This document shows positions 10,682-22,368 of a stretch of DNA of 64,000 bases, piece after piece. This stretch comes from Tetragonia tetragonoides (taxonomy: Eukaryota > Streptophyta > Magnoliopsida > Caryophyllales > Aizoaceae): positions 29,504,501-29,568,500 of the forward strand of contig CM076154.1 of the NCBI GenBank assembly GCA_038025085.1, read 5' to 3'. Under the pieces are notes generated by a model. The model was not told the origin of the DNA, made no database searches, and worked only from the letters and a program-made list of their open reading frames with translations. The number at the start of each line of letters is the position of its first letter. Position 1 is the stretch's first letter. A program made the translations under genes and the position numbers.

Positions 10682-10699
10682 TGGCGACTTCACTGGGGA
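10682..10699 (+). promoter_or_regulatory. Primer-binding site, element A
   Basis: TGGCGACTTCACTGGGGA starts one base after the 5' LTR, the standard place for minus-strand priming by a host tRNA. Identical in elements C and D. Confidence 0.8.
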
Positions 10700-11992
10700 T
10701 TTATTTATGAGGGTGAGACTCGAATATCAAGTTTGCTTAATTGTTTAATAAAATGTTCCATATTTTTGCATCATTTGCATGATTTGCATGTGCCTTGGCA
10801 CAACCTTTTGCCCCTTATCGACCCTCGAGGAAGTTTGTGTTGCAACTCGTAGACAACACGTATATCTAAAGCAATATACAGTTGTCCTATCGTGCAAATC
10901 GACGCTTCCTCACCCATGACTCATCAATCCTTTGTTGATGAAAAGAATTACAATCAATGTGTCGACCATCCGCCGAACGGAAGTTGTAATTTGTCATGGT
11001 AACCTCGCAGGAGCCAAAAGCCTTCAACCCACATTCGTGCATCCGCTTGCTTGTTGTGCATGTATCGTTGTAATGCCCGTCTGATCACATGTTTGCCTGT
11101 AAATTGCGTTGTTATAATGCTTGCATGAATGGATGGATGTCGTGACTATGTGCCAACATGTACTTACGTGCTAGGAGTCTTTTCTTTTATTTTTAGCTAG
11201 TTCCTAGTGCCCGAAGATGGTGCGAGAATTCAAATTCAATGAACACTCATCATTTTCCCCGATGATATGTTTTCATATAGCGTCGAAGTCATGAACAATT
11301 TTTTAGGACCTTTTAGCAAAAAAAAAAGAGTCAGTCTCTCCAGTTACCCTCTCCCACTTTTTTTTTCTTTTTGGTTTTGATATAATTCAGATTCGGCAAA
11401 AAAAAAAAAAAATTTGCCGAAATTTCTTTTTTTTTTAGGTTTATCCCATTTTCCATTTTCTTTGAGTCCAACTTTTTCTATTGATTGTCCATCTTTTTCT
11501 ATTTTTCTTATTTTCGTTCATCGATTTCCTTTTTTTCCCTTTGATATGAGGGGAAATAATTAGGCATTTAGGCTTAGGTTTTTATTTTCTTCTTTTCCAT
11601 TTCTTTGCATTGCATTGTACCTATTAGACGCTCCATGCTAGGATTCATAATTAGTCGTCATGCTTGCATTGTCGTCATTTTGCATCTGCATTTGTACAAA
11701 AGTTCAAGTCATGCATTCATCTATGTCTCCATTTGTTCACTACTTCTCATACACTAGAAGTTTAAACAAGTCATTCATTAAGTGCTCTAGGATCGTTCTA
11801 GGAAGCATCAATTCATTGTCATACATGTCAAGGTCAGTCCACCATGCATCTTGAATATTGTTGCATTGTCATCATCATGCATTCAAGTTCATATATAGGC
11901 GTCCATAGGCACATTCACCTTAGGAGCTATCGAGGGTCTTCTAAAAATAACGAGTCTTTGTTTTCAAGTCCTTTCTTTGGCGTCTTTCTAAG
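10700..11992 (+). other. 5' leader of element A
   Basis: Non-coding leader of about 1.3 kb between primer-binding site and gag, homologous to those of elements C and D. It contains homopolymer tracts at 11320-11430, including an inverted pair TTCGGCAAA / TTTGCCGAA at about 11392-11422. No gene is seen. Confidence 0.6.
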
Positions 11993-12955
11993 TTGAGACT
12001 TGTGTTCAAGATTGGGGGCTCGAGGAAGAATTACAATGACAAAGGTTGGGCTCGATCGTCCGGCAGATTGGTTCGTGTACAAGCTACTTCTAAGATACCA
12101 CCACATTCCAAAAGGCCATCACCCTATAATCCATCACCACCGCAAAGCCCGCCACCACTCAATACATCCCTTACCTCACCAATCACACCCCCAAACTTCA
12201 CCATGGTCAAAACCACTGACGAGAGGCTTGATGAGCTCATGAGTGAGTTGGAAAGGCTGCGACTCAAGGTTGAAGATATCGAGAGGAAAAGAGAAGAAGA
12301 GTCAAGGATCCCTTCCGATTCCGATACTGAGGAAGAAGGTTCAGATGTCATACTGGCTAAGATCACCTCTGTGCTCAAGAGTAGCGGCTTGATCTCCAAC
12401 TATAGTGCCAACGTAGGAAAGTTTGACACTAAGATCAAGGGTAAGCTTCCGGTCAAATTCTCTATGCCTTAAGTACCCACCTTCACGGGAGTCAACAACC
12501 CGCAGGATCACCTGAAATCTTTCACTACTGCTATGGCTCTAAGGGGAATCAATAAGAAACTCTATGCCCATCTGTTTCCCCAGACCCTTGATACACATGC
12601 TCGACGATGGTTCTACTCCCTAGATCTGGAAAGTTACCCAACGTGGTCCGATTTTACCACAGTCTTCCTTACACGCTACAAGGAAAATGTTTCTCTACCT
12701 ATGACCCTTCGAGAGTTAAAGTTCACCAAACAAGAAGAAGATGAGGGATTCTCTGCCTTCCTTAGGCGTTGGAAGCTAAAGATAGCAGAACTGGTTGAGC
12801 GACCTTCACAAGCTGATCAAATCCGCCAACTCATCAAGAACCTGCAACCTGCTTACAAGGAACCCCTCAAGTATCAAGCAATTGACTCCTATAACCGGCT
12901 CTATGTTGTGGGCATCCTAATTGAAGATAACCTTTTTAAGAATTCCACTTAAGTC
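11993..12955 (+). pseudogene. Gag of element A, one internal stop
   Basis: Single frame of about 320 codons. The N-terminus is proline-rich (about 12100-12200) and is followed by a coiled-coil-like stretch (DELMSELERLRLKVEDIERK). After an in-frame TAA at 12470-12472 comes the conserved retrotransposon gag domain: DHLKSF, ARRWFYSL, FLTRYKEN, LRELKF, FLRRWK and a final NRLYVVGI-like segment. The TAA probably replaces one sense codon, because the frame stays open and homologous on both sides. The frame ends at about 12955 with no zinc knuckle and no pol, so the element could only move with proteins from a relative. Encoded role: capsid-like particle protein. Confidence 0.85.
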
Positions 12956-14014
12956 GTGAACAACGCGAGTATTTACAAGGGGCTGTCCTTCGTGACCTTG
13001 TGAACAGCCTATGCTCGAGAAGTTGAAGAGAGTCAAAGTTTCCTAGTGTGCAAGTCTAGTTGAGTCCAGTCAAGTTTAATAATGTCTAGTTGTCTTTTCA
13101 ATTCGTCCATAGAGTCTAGCTTACTTCTCGTGTAATGCTTTTCTTCGATTCAATAAAGATTGCATTTTGATTCCCATCATTGTTCTTTATTCAATTCTAT
13201 GACGAACTTAAGTTGTCTATGGCGGAATAAAAATTAATAAAAGAAAAATTCAAAAGAAAGCCTTCATTGTGGAAAACATTAAGCAACAACTCCCTAATGA
13301 TCATCCTCATAGAGGACATACAGTTGAATCGTCCGTGCCGAGGACAGGAGGCATTCATTTGGTACCTCACATCAATATCCTTTACTACCCTATACATCAT
13401 TACCACTTGCAACCCTTTCAGCCTTAAACATATAGCCTTTCATTTCTTAACCACATCAACCTTACCCGGGGAATGGGTGTGTGCGACATGGGAATAGAAG
13501 CAACCTTCTAGGCAACGTGGACCGACCTACAAAAAAAAAGGCCACCGAGAGAAATGCAAAAAAAAAAAAAAGAAGAGAGAACTCGAAAGTTCAAGAGCCA
13601 AAAAAAATAACAGAAGAGAAAAAAATTCGAGAACGATAAAAGATCCAAAAGAGTGCAAACACTTCAAGCACAACCAAACAAGGGCCTTACCTAAACATAG
13701 GTCCCTTAGCCACCTTGCCCAGATCACAATCTTTTATACCATCTAGCATACTTTGGGGAGGAGATTACATTGAGTTTCTTTGAACTTTTATCCTTTCTTT
13801 GACACCTCAACCCAGCCTGACATTACAACTCAAATGCCCTCCAACAGGTACGACCACTCAATTGTATAGTCATGAACTACGTTGGCCTGATTCCATAAAC
13901 TGGATACGTAGGAAACCTCAAGGAGCTCCGGCCACGACAACCACTTTGTCACATGACCATAAGGAGTTCTCCCATTCCACCATTCTCATCTAAGGCTAAA
14001 AAAAATGAGCCCGG

Positions 14015-14057
14015 TAGGTTGAAAACCCGAAAGGACGGCCTAGGCAAAAGTTAGGGC
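14015..14057 (+). other. Hairpin module in element A
   Basis: TAGGT (14015-14019) can pair with GCCTA (14038-14042), using one G-U pair, around CC-GAAA-GG (14027-14034). GGCAAAAGTTAGGGCA follows. Compared with family B (ACCTA and GTAA), the outer stem is kept by a wobble pair and the loop stays of GNRA type. Confidence 0.5.
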
Positions 14058-15179
14058 AACCAAAAATATATATATATATAACAAATTCAATATCTTGAGG
14101 CAACTTAAATTTCCGAGGATTTAGAACATTGTTTTTCATGTAAACTCTCTTTGGTCAGTCGTCTAGAGGTCATACTCACTACCTTTCTCGTAGGCTTGCA
14201 CATAGACTTCCCAACTGGGGGCTTTTTCAGAATGAGTCGGTTCCTTGTCCTCTACATTCCAAGTTGTCCATTTCGTCCCCATACCTTAAGTTAGGATATT
14301 TTGTACCGCCGCATCAACACCCATAGCTCCTCGAGTAGGTCATAATCATCACGAACCACACATCAAACTGGGGGCTGATTCTCCCTTGACTGCCCCCAGT
14401 TTTGTCTACTTGTCTCATACTCTGTCAAGAACACCACAGGAATGAAATTCTTAATCACAAAAATTTTTCCATATGGAGACCCTCTTCAGGCCCTATAGGA
14501 GAGTCGTGCATGTTAGGGTAGGTTGCATGGAGCTTTGGGTCAATAGAGTCTATATACATCATTTTTGCCTAAGTACTAGAGTCGCCTTCAAAGGCATGCA
14601 TGTGTACATAATTTCTCAGTGTCTTGAGTCCCTGTATGTTTACATGTCAATCCCCCTGTTACCCGTGCATATTATTATGTCATGTGTTGTGCATCTTGTC
14701 ATGGTCAGTCGGGCATGTCTATTGCATCTTTTCCCTATGTGCATATTTCCACTTCAGGTTTGAGTCTACCTGCTCTCCATCGAAACTAGCAAGCCCGGAA
14801 CTCATGATCAAGTCCAAAAGCGACCTTCCAACTACAGCCAAGAATGGAGATAACCTTCCAACAACAGCCAAGCGCGCGGCCCCCTTTGCTGTGCCACGGC
14901 CCCTTTTCCAGTCCAAAGTTTGTTATAACAGTTCATTGTGCGGCAATATCAGTACCAAACGCACGGGAGCGAAGCCCTCAAGCCCACAAATTCAAATTCG
15001 ACAGTTGGCCCATTTTACGGTACCAACTATTTACAGGTAAAACTAACCCGTTTATTTTTGCAGGTCCCAAATACTGAAACTCGGATCTACACGGTGATGA
15101 CTCTCGCGACCCGGAGCGCCCAATTTATTTATAAGCCCGAAATTTTTGACGGCACTTCTTAAGCAACACGACACTACAA

Positions 15180-15607
15180 ATTTTTGGGGTCAGTCAATGA
15201 TCGCTAATGTTATTGCGGTTAAACTGTCCCTCTGCAAGGTTACAAAATTTTGGGGTCAGTCAATGATCGCTAAAGTTATTGCGGTTAAACTGTCCATCGG
15301 CAAGGTTACAAATTTTTGGGGTTAGTCAATGATCGCTTAATCTGTTGCGGTTAAACTATCCCTCTTCAAGGTTACTTATATGCTTCAGTCAATCATCACT
15401 GAAACTAAAGCGGTTATACTGTCCATTAATTTTCTTTATATGCTTCAGTCAATGATTGCTTAAAGCGGTTATACTGTACATTATTTATTTTTCCTTATAT
15501 GTTTCAGTCAATGATTGCTTAAACTAAAGCGGTTATACTGTCCATTGTTTTCTTTATATGTTTCAGTCAATGATTGCTTAGCCTATTGCATTTAAACTGT
15601 TCATATG
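15180..15607 (+). repeat. Tandem array in element A
   Basis: About seven degenerate units of 50-68 bases with the core TCAGTCAATGATyGCT followed by GCGGTTAAACTGTCC or GCGGTTATACTGTCC. The unit is unrelated in sequence to the family B array, though it occupies the same place in the element. Confidence 0.8.
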
Positions 15608-16159
15608 TTTTAACCATTTTACAGCCGTCATTTTGATCGCGCTGTCTCGTCGACCTTTTCGTTTCTTGTACAGGGACGGAATCTCGATATCCGCCGAGTG
15701 TTGCTTAGTCACTGTTTGCTCGATGAAGCATTTATACTGTTCACTCTCATGTTGCTAACCATTTTTGCAGCCGTTATTTTTCATCGCGCTGTCTCGTTGA
15801 CTTTTTCGTTTCTCGTAGACGGACGAAATCTCGACATCCGCCGAGCGGTGTTTAGTCACTGTTTGTCGAAGCACTCTATGTTGATCATTCTCAAAGTATT
15901 ACTAACTTTTTCATTCACTCTGATTACAGGTCCCCAGCAGACGTTTAGACCATCTACGAGCGATGTTCTATCCTGCTACTATAACCGTTCTTTTTCTCTT
16001 GTGTTCACAGGGATGAAATATTAGCACACTACGAGCGTGTTCCAACTCAGGTTTGTCTTCATATGCATGCATACTATACACTTTTACACACCGTTTGCAC
16101 ATCAGCATCCTGCATGTCACCTTTAGAGTACTTTAATCTTCGCTTTTACTCAAGCTCGA

Positions 16160-16175
16160 ACAAAGTGGGGACTTT
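16160..16175 (+). promoter_or_regulatory. Polypurine tract of element A
   Basis: CAAAGTGGGGACTTTT lies immediately before the 3' LTR, the position of plus-strand priming. Family B has CCAAAGTGGGGGCTTC at the same position (27930-27946). Confidence 0.65.
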
Positions 16176-16536
16176 TGTAGACGCCAAAAAAGCGTCTTCA
16201 GATTTCTCCGCAAAAGCCCGATGATGAAAGGAGTAATTTTTAAGCTTGAACTGCTATTTTGCTTTAATAGTTAAGATAAGGTCTCAGGCTTTTCCTCCAA
16301 ACACTCCTTTATTCCGTTTCATTCAGAAGCCCCGTTCAAGAGCTTTCCAAAGACACGTCTCATGCCTCATTCCGACTCCCGGTCGCCAAGTTGCGATTTA
16401 AGGGTAAAACCGTCTTTTACCGTTCAGGGGTAAAACGGTATTTTCATATTTTTCGGAACGTTTAAAATCTCCCGAATAATAAAAATGGGTTGGATGACGT
16501 CATTATGACTTCATCCAGCTGGCTGCTGACAGCCGT

Positions 16537-16568
16537 CAGCGGCCCTGGGAAATGTCCCAGGGCCGCTG
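16537..16568. repeat. Perfect 14-bp inverted repeat in LTR
   Basis: CAGCGGCCCTGGGA, loop AATG, TCCCAGGGCCGCTG. The stem is exact. The 5' LTR of the same element lacks the perfect form, so this region differs between the two LTRs of one insertion. Confidence 0.85.
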
Positions 16569-16687
16569 GCGGCGCTGACCTGGTCCGCTAGCGGTGCTGC
16601 CTTTTTCCTTCGGGCCCGGCTCATTTTTCAAGCCCGTCTCGTTTTCAGCTCCATTTTCGACCGTACAACCCTACTTCCCTCGCCTAT

Positions 16688-19600
16688 CACTACAAGAAAA
16701 CTTGTTTTTAGCAACGACGAAAATCGTTGCAAAAAATTAAAAGTCGTCGTGAAAAATATTTTTCGCAACGACTTTTGTCGTTGCATTGTCGTTGCGTGTC
16801 ATGGCGTTACAAAAGAATAACACAATGACTTTAGTCGTTGCAATAAATGCATTTTTTGCAACGACAATAGTCGTTGCAATACACATGTCGTTGCAATACT
16901 TGACTTCTTTCATCAACTAGATAGACATATATTGCAACGATTATAGTCGTTGCAAAAGATACACAATCTTTATTGCAATGACAAATGTCGTTGCAATAAA
17001 CATTCCAAGTGACATTGCCCATTTTATATTGCAACACGAAATTGTCGCTGCTATAAAAAATTTATATGTTAAAGAAAAACTGTATGCACCATAATAAAAG
17101 TTCAAAAAAAATTCTGATATTATTAATGTAATGTAATATATAAAGTACATACAATATATCACAATCCATGTCCAAAGAAATTACATGTGAGACAACTAAA
17201 TCAAAAACTCATAAAAGTCTATTGGAGCTCCACTTTGCCATCTCCGAGCTTCTTGGACGTCTTTGCGCTAAAAGCCTGCAACAACAATTGATGATTAGCC
17301 ATATGCATTTATAGTTTTTAGTAAGCTATAGCTTACTCATCATTACAAGGGTCAAGTCTTTCTAAATAGATGTTAAACATTTGAACATTGTACTTTGAAG
17401 CGCATAAATATTGCTTATATCGAGCCTGCTTTGGTTTCCAAGTGGTAATCTGATTTTCTTTTGCATTTACAGCATTTCAGTAAGCAAATATAGCTTTAAT
17501 CATCATTTCAAGGTCATCTCATCAACATAAGCTTTAAGCTCGTGAACACCTATCATTGAGGTCTGAATTCAAAAGTTGAAAACAGCTCTTGCAACTCAAC
17601 AATACCAAATAGTTTTATCTAAAAAGAAACAATATGGATGAATAGATCATAATATAAGCTTAACAATAATCAGGGATACAAATATCAAGCCCTAAGATAT
17701 TGTCAAATTGGACTTACACATTGAGGAAAACTCCAGTATTAGTACAAGCAACCAAGGAACAAAACACAACTACATTAGTACAGAGCAACAAAGTCATTTG
17801 ACTAACATGTCATTCTTAGAAATCAAGAGAAGCAAGTATAGCTCACTACACTGAGAATAGACACATGAAACACGTGTTTTAATCTAACCTGAGCAACTAA
17901 CGCACTTAAGAAAGTAGTGTTGTTTACACACTTTCAAAATGAGGAGACTTACCATTAGTACCAAAGAAACTAACCTTCTGCAAAAAAATAAAATAAAAAT
18001 AAAAAAAATAAAAAAAGAAAACAGACCAATGAGTGAGAAATTACCTTCATGTGGAGAACTCACGCCTTCCAACACACCTTCCAGTCATCTGAAAACATCC
18101 CTAGCCAGTCAGCTTCAGTGGAGAGAGAGAGAGAGAGAGAGAAGCAACAATTGCCCGGTTCTGACCAATTTAATCATTTGGCATCCAACTCAGGTACAAA
18201 CGAACTACAACTATGTGCAGACATTTGCCCTAATAATTCAGAGACTTCTATAGCGTAATGGAAGTCTAATATTGCAAAAGTACCTAGAAAACATATGAAA
18301 TCAGACCTGTACATTCAGTTTTAAAAAGCAGTCCAAAACCATGTAGAAATTGCTACACAAGCATGCAAACTGCTTGAATCTTTTCCCTATTAGATTGCCA
18401 GTTAAATACATGCTTTCTCTTCTTGTTCTAAGTCTGAAATCTTATTAATAACATGGTTAACACAAATCAGCTGACAAACATATGGAACTTACGACTTAGA
18501 AGTGCTTGAAAACTCATCCTAGCTGGAACCTAGATGGTTTTTCTTGTAGTGTCTCTTTTTATGCTTAGTTGTTCCACGGACTTGAAGTACAGTTTAGTCT
18601 TCTTTAGTTCTCTATTTTTTTTAAATCCGATTACCCTTTAATTTTGCTAATTATGCATTCTTGTTACACATACAACCTATAATAGATTCTGCGAACTGCC
18701 CATAAAATACCAAATGTATAGCTAGATTTCCTTGCCCCTTGGATTCATTAATACAGACAAATCATGCTAAAAACAAAAAAGTCAGAACAGATACACAAAC
18801 AATAAACAGTGAGTTATACAAATCAGGTTATCAGACTTGTGAAATTAACCTGTCAAGTACAAAACAATCAAAGTGAAACAAACTACTTTTAACGCCCTCT
18901 TTTGCACTGATTTTTCTTCAGGTTCTTATGCTTTAGCATTTGCAAAAGATGGTCAGAAAGTGTAAAATCATCTCAGAAATTCAGCTTAGAAGAACAGGCC
19001 ACAAACATGAGGAGTTCACCAACTTAGCAACATAAACACCTGTTCTACTCAGGTCACTGCCCTCTTGGTATGCTTAATTTTCCTAGTAATTCAAGCCTTA
19101 CACATGCACAAATCACTTCCAAATATCTAGAATTTATTCTGGTTCATCTTTACTAATTACCCCAACTAATTTAACTCAACAATTTTCAGAAATCCCTACG
19201 CAACAAGTATACACTCTCGCAGCAATTAACAAAAATTACAAACAATCCTAACAAATATAGGTCCCAGATGAAATAACGAAAGGAAGGAGAATAAAAGTTC
19301 ATATGCAGCCAATTTCAGAACCAAAACTCAAAAGCAGGAACTCCAAAATCGCAGCAAACTAGCAAAACTCCAAAAACCCCATAAATCCAAATAATTGTAT
19401 TTCACGAAACAAAAATCCCAATCCCATAGAGTACAAGATTCACGTAGTTAAGATGAATGAGAAGCAAAATTTCCCACAAAGAAGAGATTTTTACCTCAAA
19501 TTTTCGTCCACTATATATACCCAGAATTCAGAACGAATCAACTCCGATGAATCCATGCCCAACTCGCACAGCCAGCAGTCTCAAGCAAGAATGATCAACC

Positions 19601-20343
19601 CGAAACTGAACTTGAACGATTCAACTCGCCAGGAACTTCGACTCACACCTAACTCGCCAAAAGCGCTTAGATCTAAACGAAAATACTCGCCCAAATTGCG
19701 TCTCGCGTTTCGAAGGGAACCCAGAATTTTAGGGTTCTTTGAGATTATAATTTCCATCGGCCACTACACTTACAGAATCTTAGGGTTCTTGGATTTAGGG
19801 TTCTTGGATTTAGGGTTCTTCCAGTTATTCCAGCACTGAAAGAGGTGAGAGAGAGAAGGGAGAAAGGAGAAGGGAGAAGGGAGACGAGAGAACAGAAAAG
19901 CGAAGGGGATGGGTTTGGAAATGACGGGTCTTGGTCGCGCTCTCTCCGTAATTCTTTTGTTGTTCTGGAAATAAGAGTAATTAGATAAATTTTTATTTTT
20001 TTAGTAACTTTTTCGCAACGACCAAGAGGCGTTACCATCTATGAAAGTTACGTTCCGTAACGACACACGTCGTTGCGTTAAATTTGTTTTCTTATACGCA
20101 ACGACCGTCATCGTTGCAAAATATAGCCTCTTATTATTGCAACGACTATTATTGTTGCGAAAGGCTAGTCACAAAATTCAATTTGGACCGCCAATTTTTC
20201 CGAGTGGAGGGAAATTAAAATTACATTAATCGCAACAGCCTTTCACAACGACAAATTTACGTCGTTGCCATTTATATTTATTGCAACGATATTTGCATGT
20301 CGTTGCCAAAACTTCGTTGCTATAAATGATTTTTCTTATAGTG
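16688..20343. mobile_element. CACTA (En/Spm) transposon, non-autonomous
   Basis: Starts CACTACAAGAAAAC and ends ...TTTTTCTTATAGTG. The terminal inverted repeats agree over about 30 bases with a few mismatches and run into AGCAACGA on both sides. Both ends hold many direct and inverted copies of GCAACGAC/GTCGTTGC (16710-17050 and 20010-20330), the subterminal arrangement expected for transposase binding. No transposase is seen. The flanks fit a 2-bp TA or 3-bp TAT duplication, with one base ambiguous. The interior is described separately. Confidence 0.85.
17219..19910 (-). other. Gene-like interior of the CACTA element
   Basis: The interior differs from the ends. On the minus strand TTGTTGCAG at about 17276-17284 is a good splice acceptor, followed by a 19-codon terminal exon (17219-17275; AFSAKTSKKLGDG..., stop TAG). 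At the other side (19720-19830) a motif TTAGGGTTCTTGGA is repeated and pyrimidine/purine-rich tracts follow (19840-19900), resembling a plant promoter or 5' UTR with telo-box-like motifs. A (GA)n run lies at 18119-18142. This suggests a captured host gene remnant or an element transcript with introns. I could not identify the gene. Confidence 0.35.
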
Positions 20344-21144
20344 ATATATAAACAACCCTTCACCCTCAATTCAAAAGACACAGCCTACAGTTGGCAACTT
20401 CTATTCTCAGTTGAGTACTCCTGAGCTTCTCCCTCTTTCTTCTAAAACTTGAGATCTATTTTTACTATTCTTGTCAAATATAGCCTACAGTTCAGGTACA
20501 AATTCCTGAGGGCTCAAATTAAATTGATTGCTTAACTGTTTATTTTTCTAGTAGTCATAATGTAGATATCATGCTAGGCCACGTTTTTATCGCTTCCTAA
20601 ATACTGTCTGTCTAGTCTTTATGCTGCCCAACTTGCCAATCAAATGCATGTCTAAATAAGAGTCAAAAATAAATGTTGTGATGCTTGTGGTGAACCAATT
20701 AATAGTCTAATTCTAGGTTGTTAATCTGGTTTTGTGTGGGAATTATGTCTTTAAATTATTAAGCAAACTTGAGCTAGTAGAGGCCATCATAAACGGGCGA
20801 GTTGGGTGCCTAACACCTTCCCACCTCGTACCATCGTCCCCGAACCCTTTATTATTGGGTACTTATATGTTTTATATAAGCGGGAGTCTTTCTAAAAACA
20901 TGATTAGTTCACTTTTCGCGCTATTGGGTCGTCCCTTCGGTTTGTCCATTCGGTTTGTCCCTTCGATAAAACGCCGATAGCATATTTGTGACCTCTTTCA
21001 TGGTTTTTATTCAATTCAAGTCTTTTCAAAAGCTTTTCTAACTCGACGGTCCATTGAACTTATCTAAGCCCCCAACTGACAAATTTTCTATAAGGACGCA
21101 CTCCGGGAAAACAAAAGGATTGGTGAAAATCCCGGGTCCTTACA

Positions 21145-21149
21145 CAACG
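21145..21149. repeat. Target-site duplication CAACG, right of element A
   Basis: Exact repeat of 9412-9416, directly following the final CA of the 3' LTR. Confidence 0.95.
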
Positions 21150-22368
21150 CCCCTTACCTTGTCCCAAATGGACACAGGAGTCAAAAGACGTGATTCGACA
21201 AAGTTATGGGACAAAAACGATACTCTGATTACCGCACTCCACGGTTCAAATAGGATTTTCATCCATTAGAGAAAGAATTCCCAATTGAGCCTAATTTACA
21301 TGGATTTCTCACAAAAATACCTTCAAAATGACATATTATGGGTCCAAGCCCAATAAGAAACGAATGAATATATGATCCAATTATCACAATGTATACTGAA
21401 ATGGACATATCTTTCGTGTTTGGGCCATAACTCCCAAATTACTGATGATAATTGGGCATATAATATGTCCAAACAACGCCCTTTGAATAAGGAATCCAAT
21501 CCAAAAAGAATCAAGTCAATCTGAGGTCAAACAAAGAAGTTATGAGCCTTTGCAATCGAAACTCGCTAGTCGGAGCGGTTGAACCGCTAGGCTTGAGGCT
21601 GAACCGCTTGCCCAAGCGGCGTTGCCCTAGTTGAATGACCGTTAGTCCTAGCGGCTAGCAACTTGTTAGAGCGGTAGCCGATTGGACTCCAAGCGGCCCC
21701 GATTGACAGGCGCCTGATGGACTTTTTGTCCGACCTTTTTGTCAGTTCCGTCTCAAACCTAACCCTACCTCTATATATACTCTTTTTCTCCGTTTTTTCA
21801 AGGGGAACACAATGGTAACTCAAATTAAACCCTAGAGCTCTCTAATTAACCCTATTCTCTCAATATTCCTGCATATCCTTCCTCCATCATCAAATAAACA
21901 ACCCTAAACACCATTAAAATACCTTCAAACTCTACCATTCAACCTCAAATTTCTACCTTTAATATTTCCACCACTCAAAAATCAACCTTCAATCCTTCTC
22001 AAGTACAAGTTCAAGAGCATTGACATTCAATTCTAATTTCATTCAAGGTTCCACCTGAGGGCTCTTTTTAATCTTCAAATCTAATTTATATTATTTCAAT
22101 CATGTTTCATTTTATATTTGGTTATGGTTAATTCTATTGCATTGTTTTAATTGCCTTGAAGTTACTAACTAGTTTATTGATGAAATTTAGCAACTTGGTG
22201 CGTTTAGCAATCAAGGTAGGGTTGGAGAATTTTATTATTGTTGTTGCTTTAATTTACTTTAACATGCAATAATTGATCTTTTTCTATTGTTTTTATGTAA
22301 ATTGGATTAAATGCATGCAAAAGTGATAACATATAATTTAATGGATGTTCAAATCCACTTAGTTAAAT

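Larger units (their letters stand above)
12956..16159 (+). mobile_element. 3' non-coding region of element A
   Basis: About 3.2 kb without pol or any domain I recognise. It resembles the family B 3' region in order and short motifs: a GAGGCATTCATTTGG segment near 13346, a purine-rich tract (13530-13640), the GGATACGTAGG block (13870-13925), one hairpin module (14015-14057), a tandem array (15180-15607) and a longer direct repeat pair (about 15625-15750 and 15766-15890). Confidence 0.65.
16176..21144 (+). repeat. 3' LTR of element A, interrupted by a CACTA element
   Basis: LTR sequence at 16176-16687 and 20344-21144 flanks the insertion; removal leaves 1313 bases matching the 5' LTR. It contains a perfect 14-bp-stem hairpin at 16537-16568 that the 5' LTR has only in degenerate form. 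It ends GGGTCCTTACA, followed by the CAACG target duplication. Confidence 0.93.
9275..22368 (+). repeat. LTR of element B, copy 1, split by element A and 3'-truncated
   Basis: Starts TGTAGACACCAAAACG right after a polypurine tract (CCAAAGTGAGGGCTTC). The first 142 bases (9275-9416) are followed by the inserted element A (9417-21144); the LTR resumes at 21145 and matches the copy at 27947-29709 until about 22368. There it loses the last roughly 405 bases present in copy 2. A TATA-like CTCTATATATACTC lies at about 21769-21782, and a cluster of AGCGGTT/ACCGCT inverted repeats lies upstream of it. Confidence 0.85.

Noticed and set aside
12000..12399. Open frames on other frames or strand over gag of element A
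   Set aside because: Shadows of the gag frame, which carries the recognised domain.
16831..17162. Short minus-strand open frames in the CACTA left end
   Set aside because: They run through the subterminal GCAACGAC repeats and have no domain.
19780..19825. Interstitial telomere repeat (TTAGGGTT copies)
   Set aside because: Spacing is 17-18 bases with TCTTGGA between, not TTTAGGG units; better described as telo-box-like promoter motifs.
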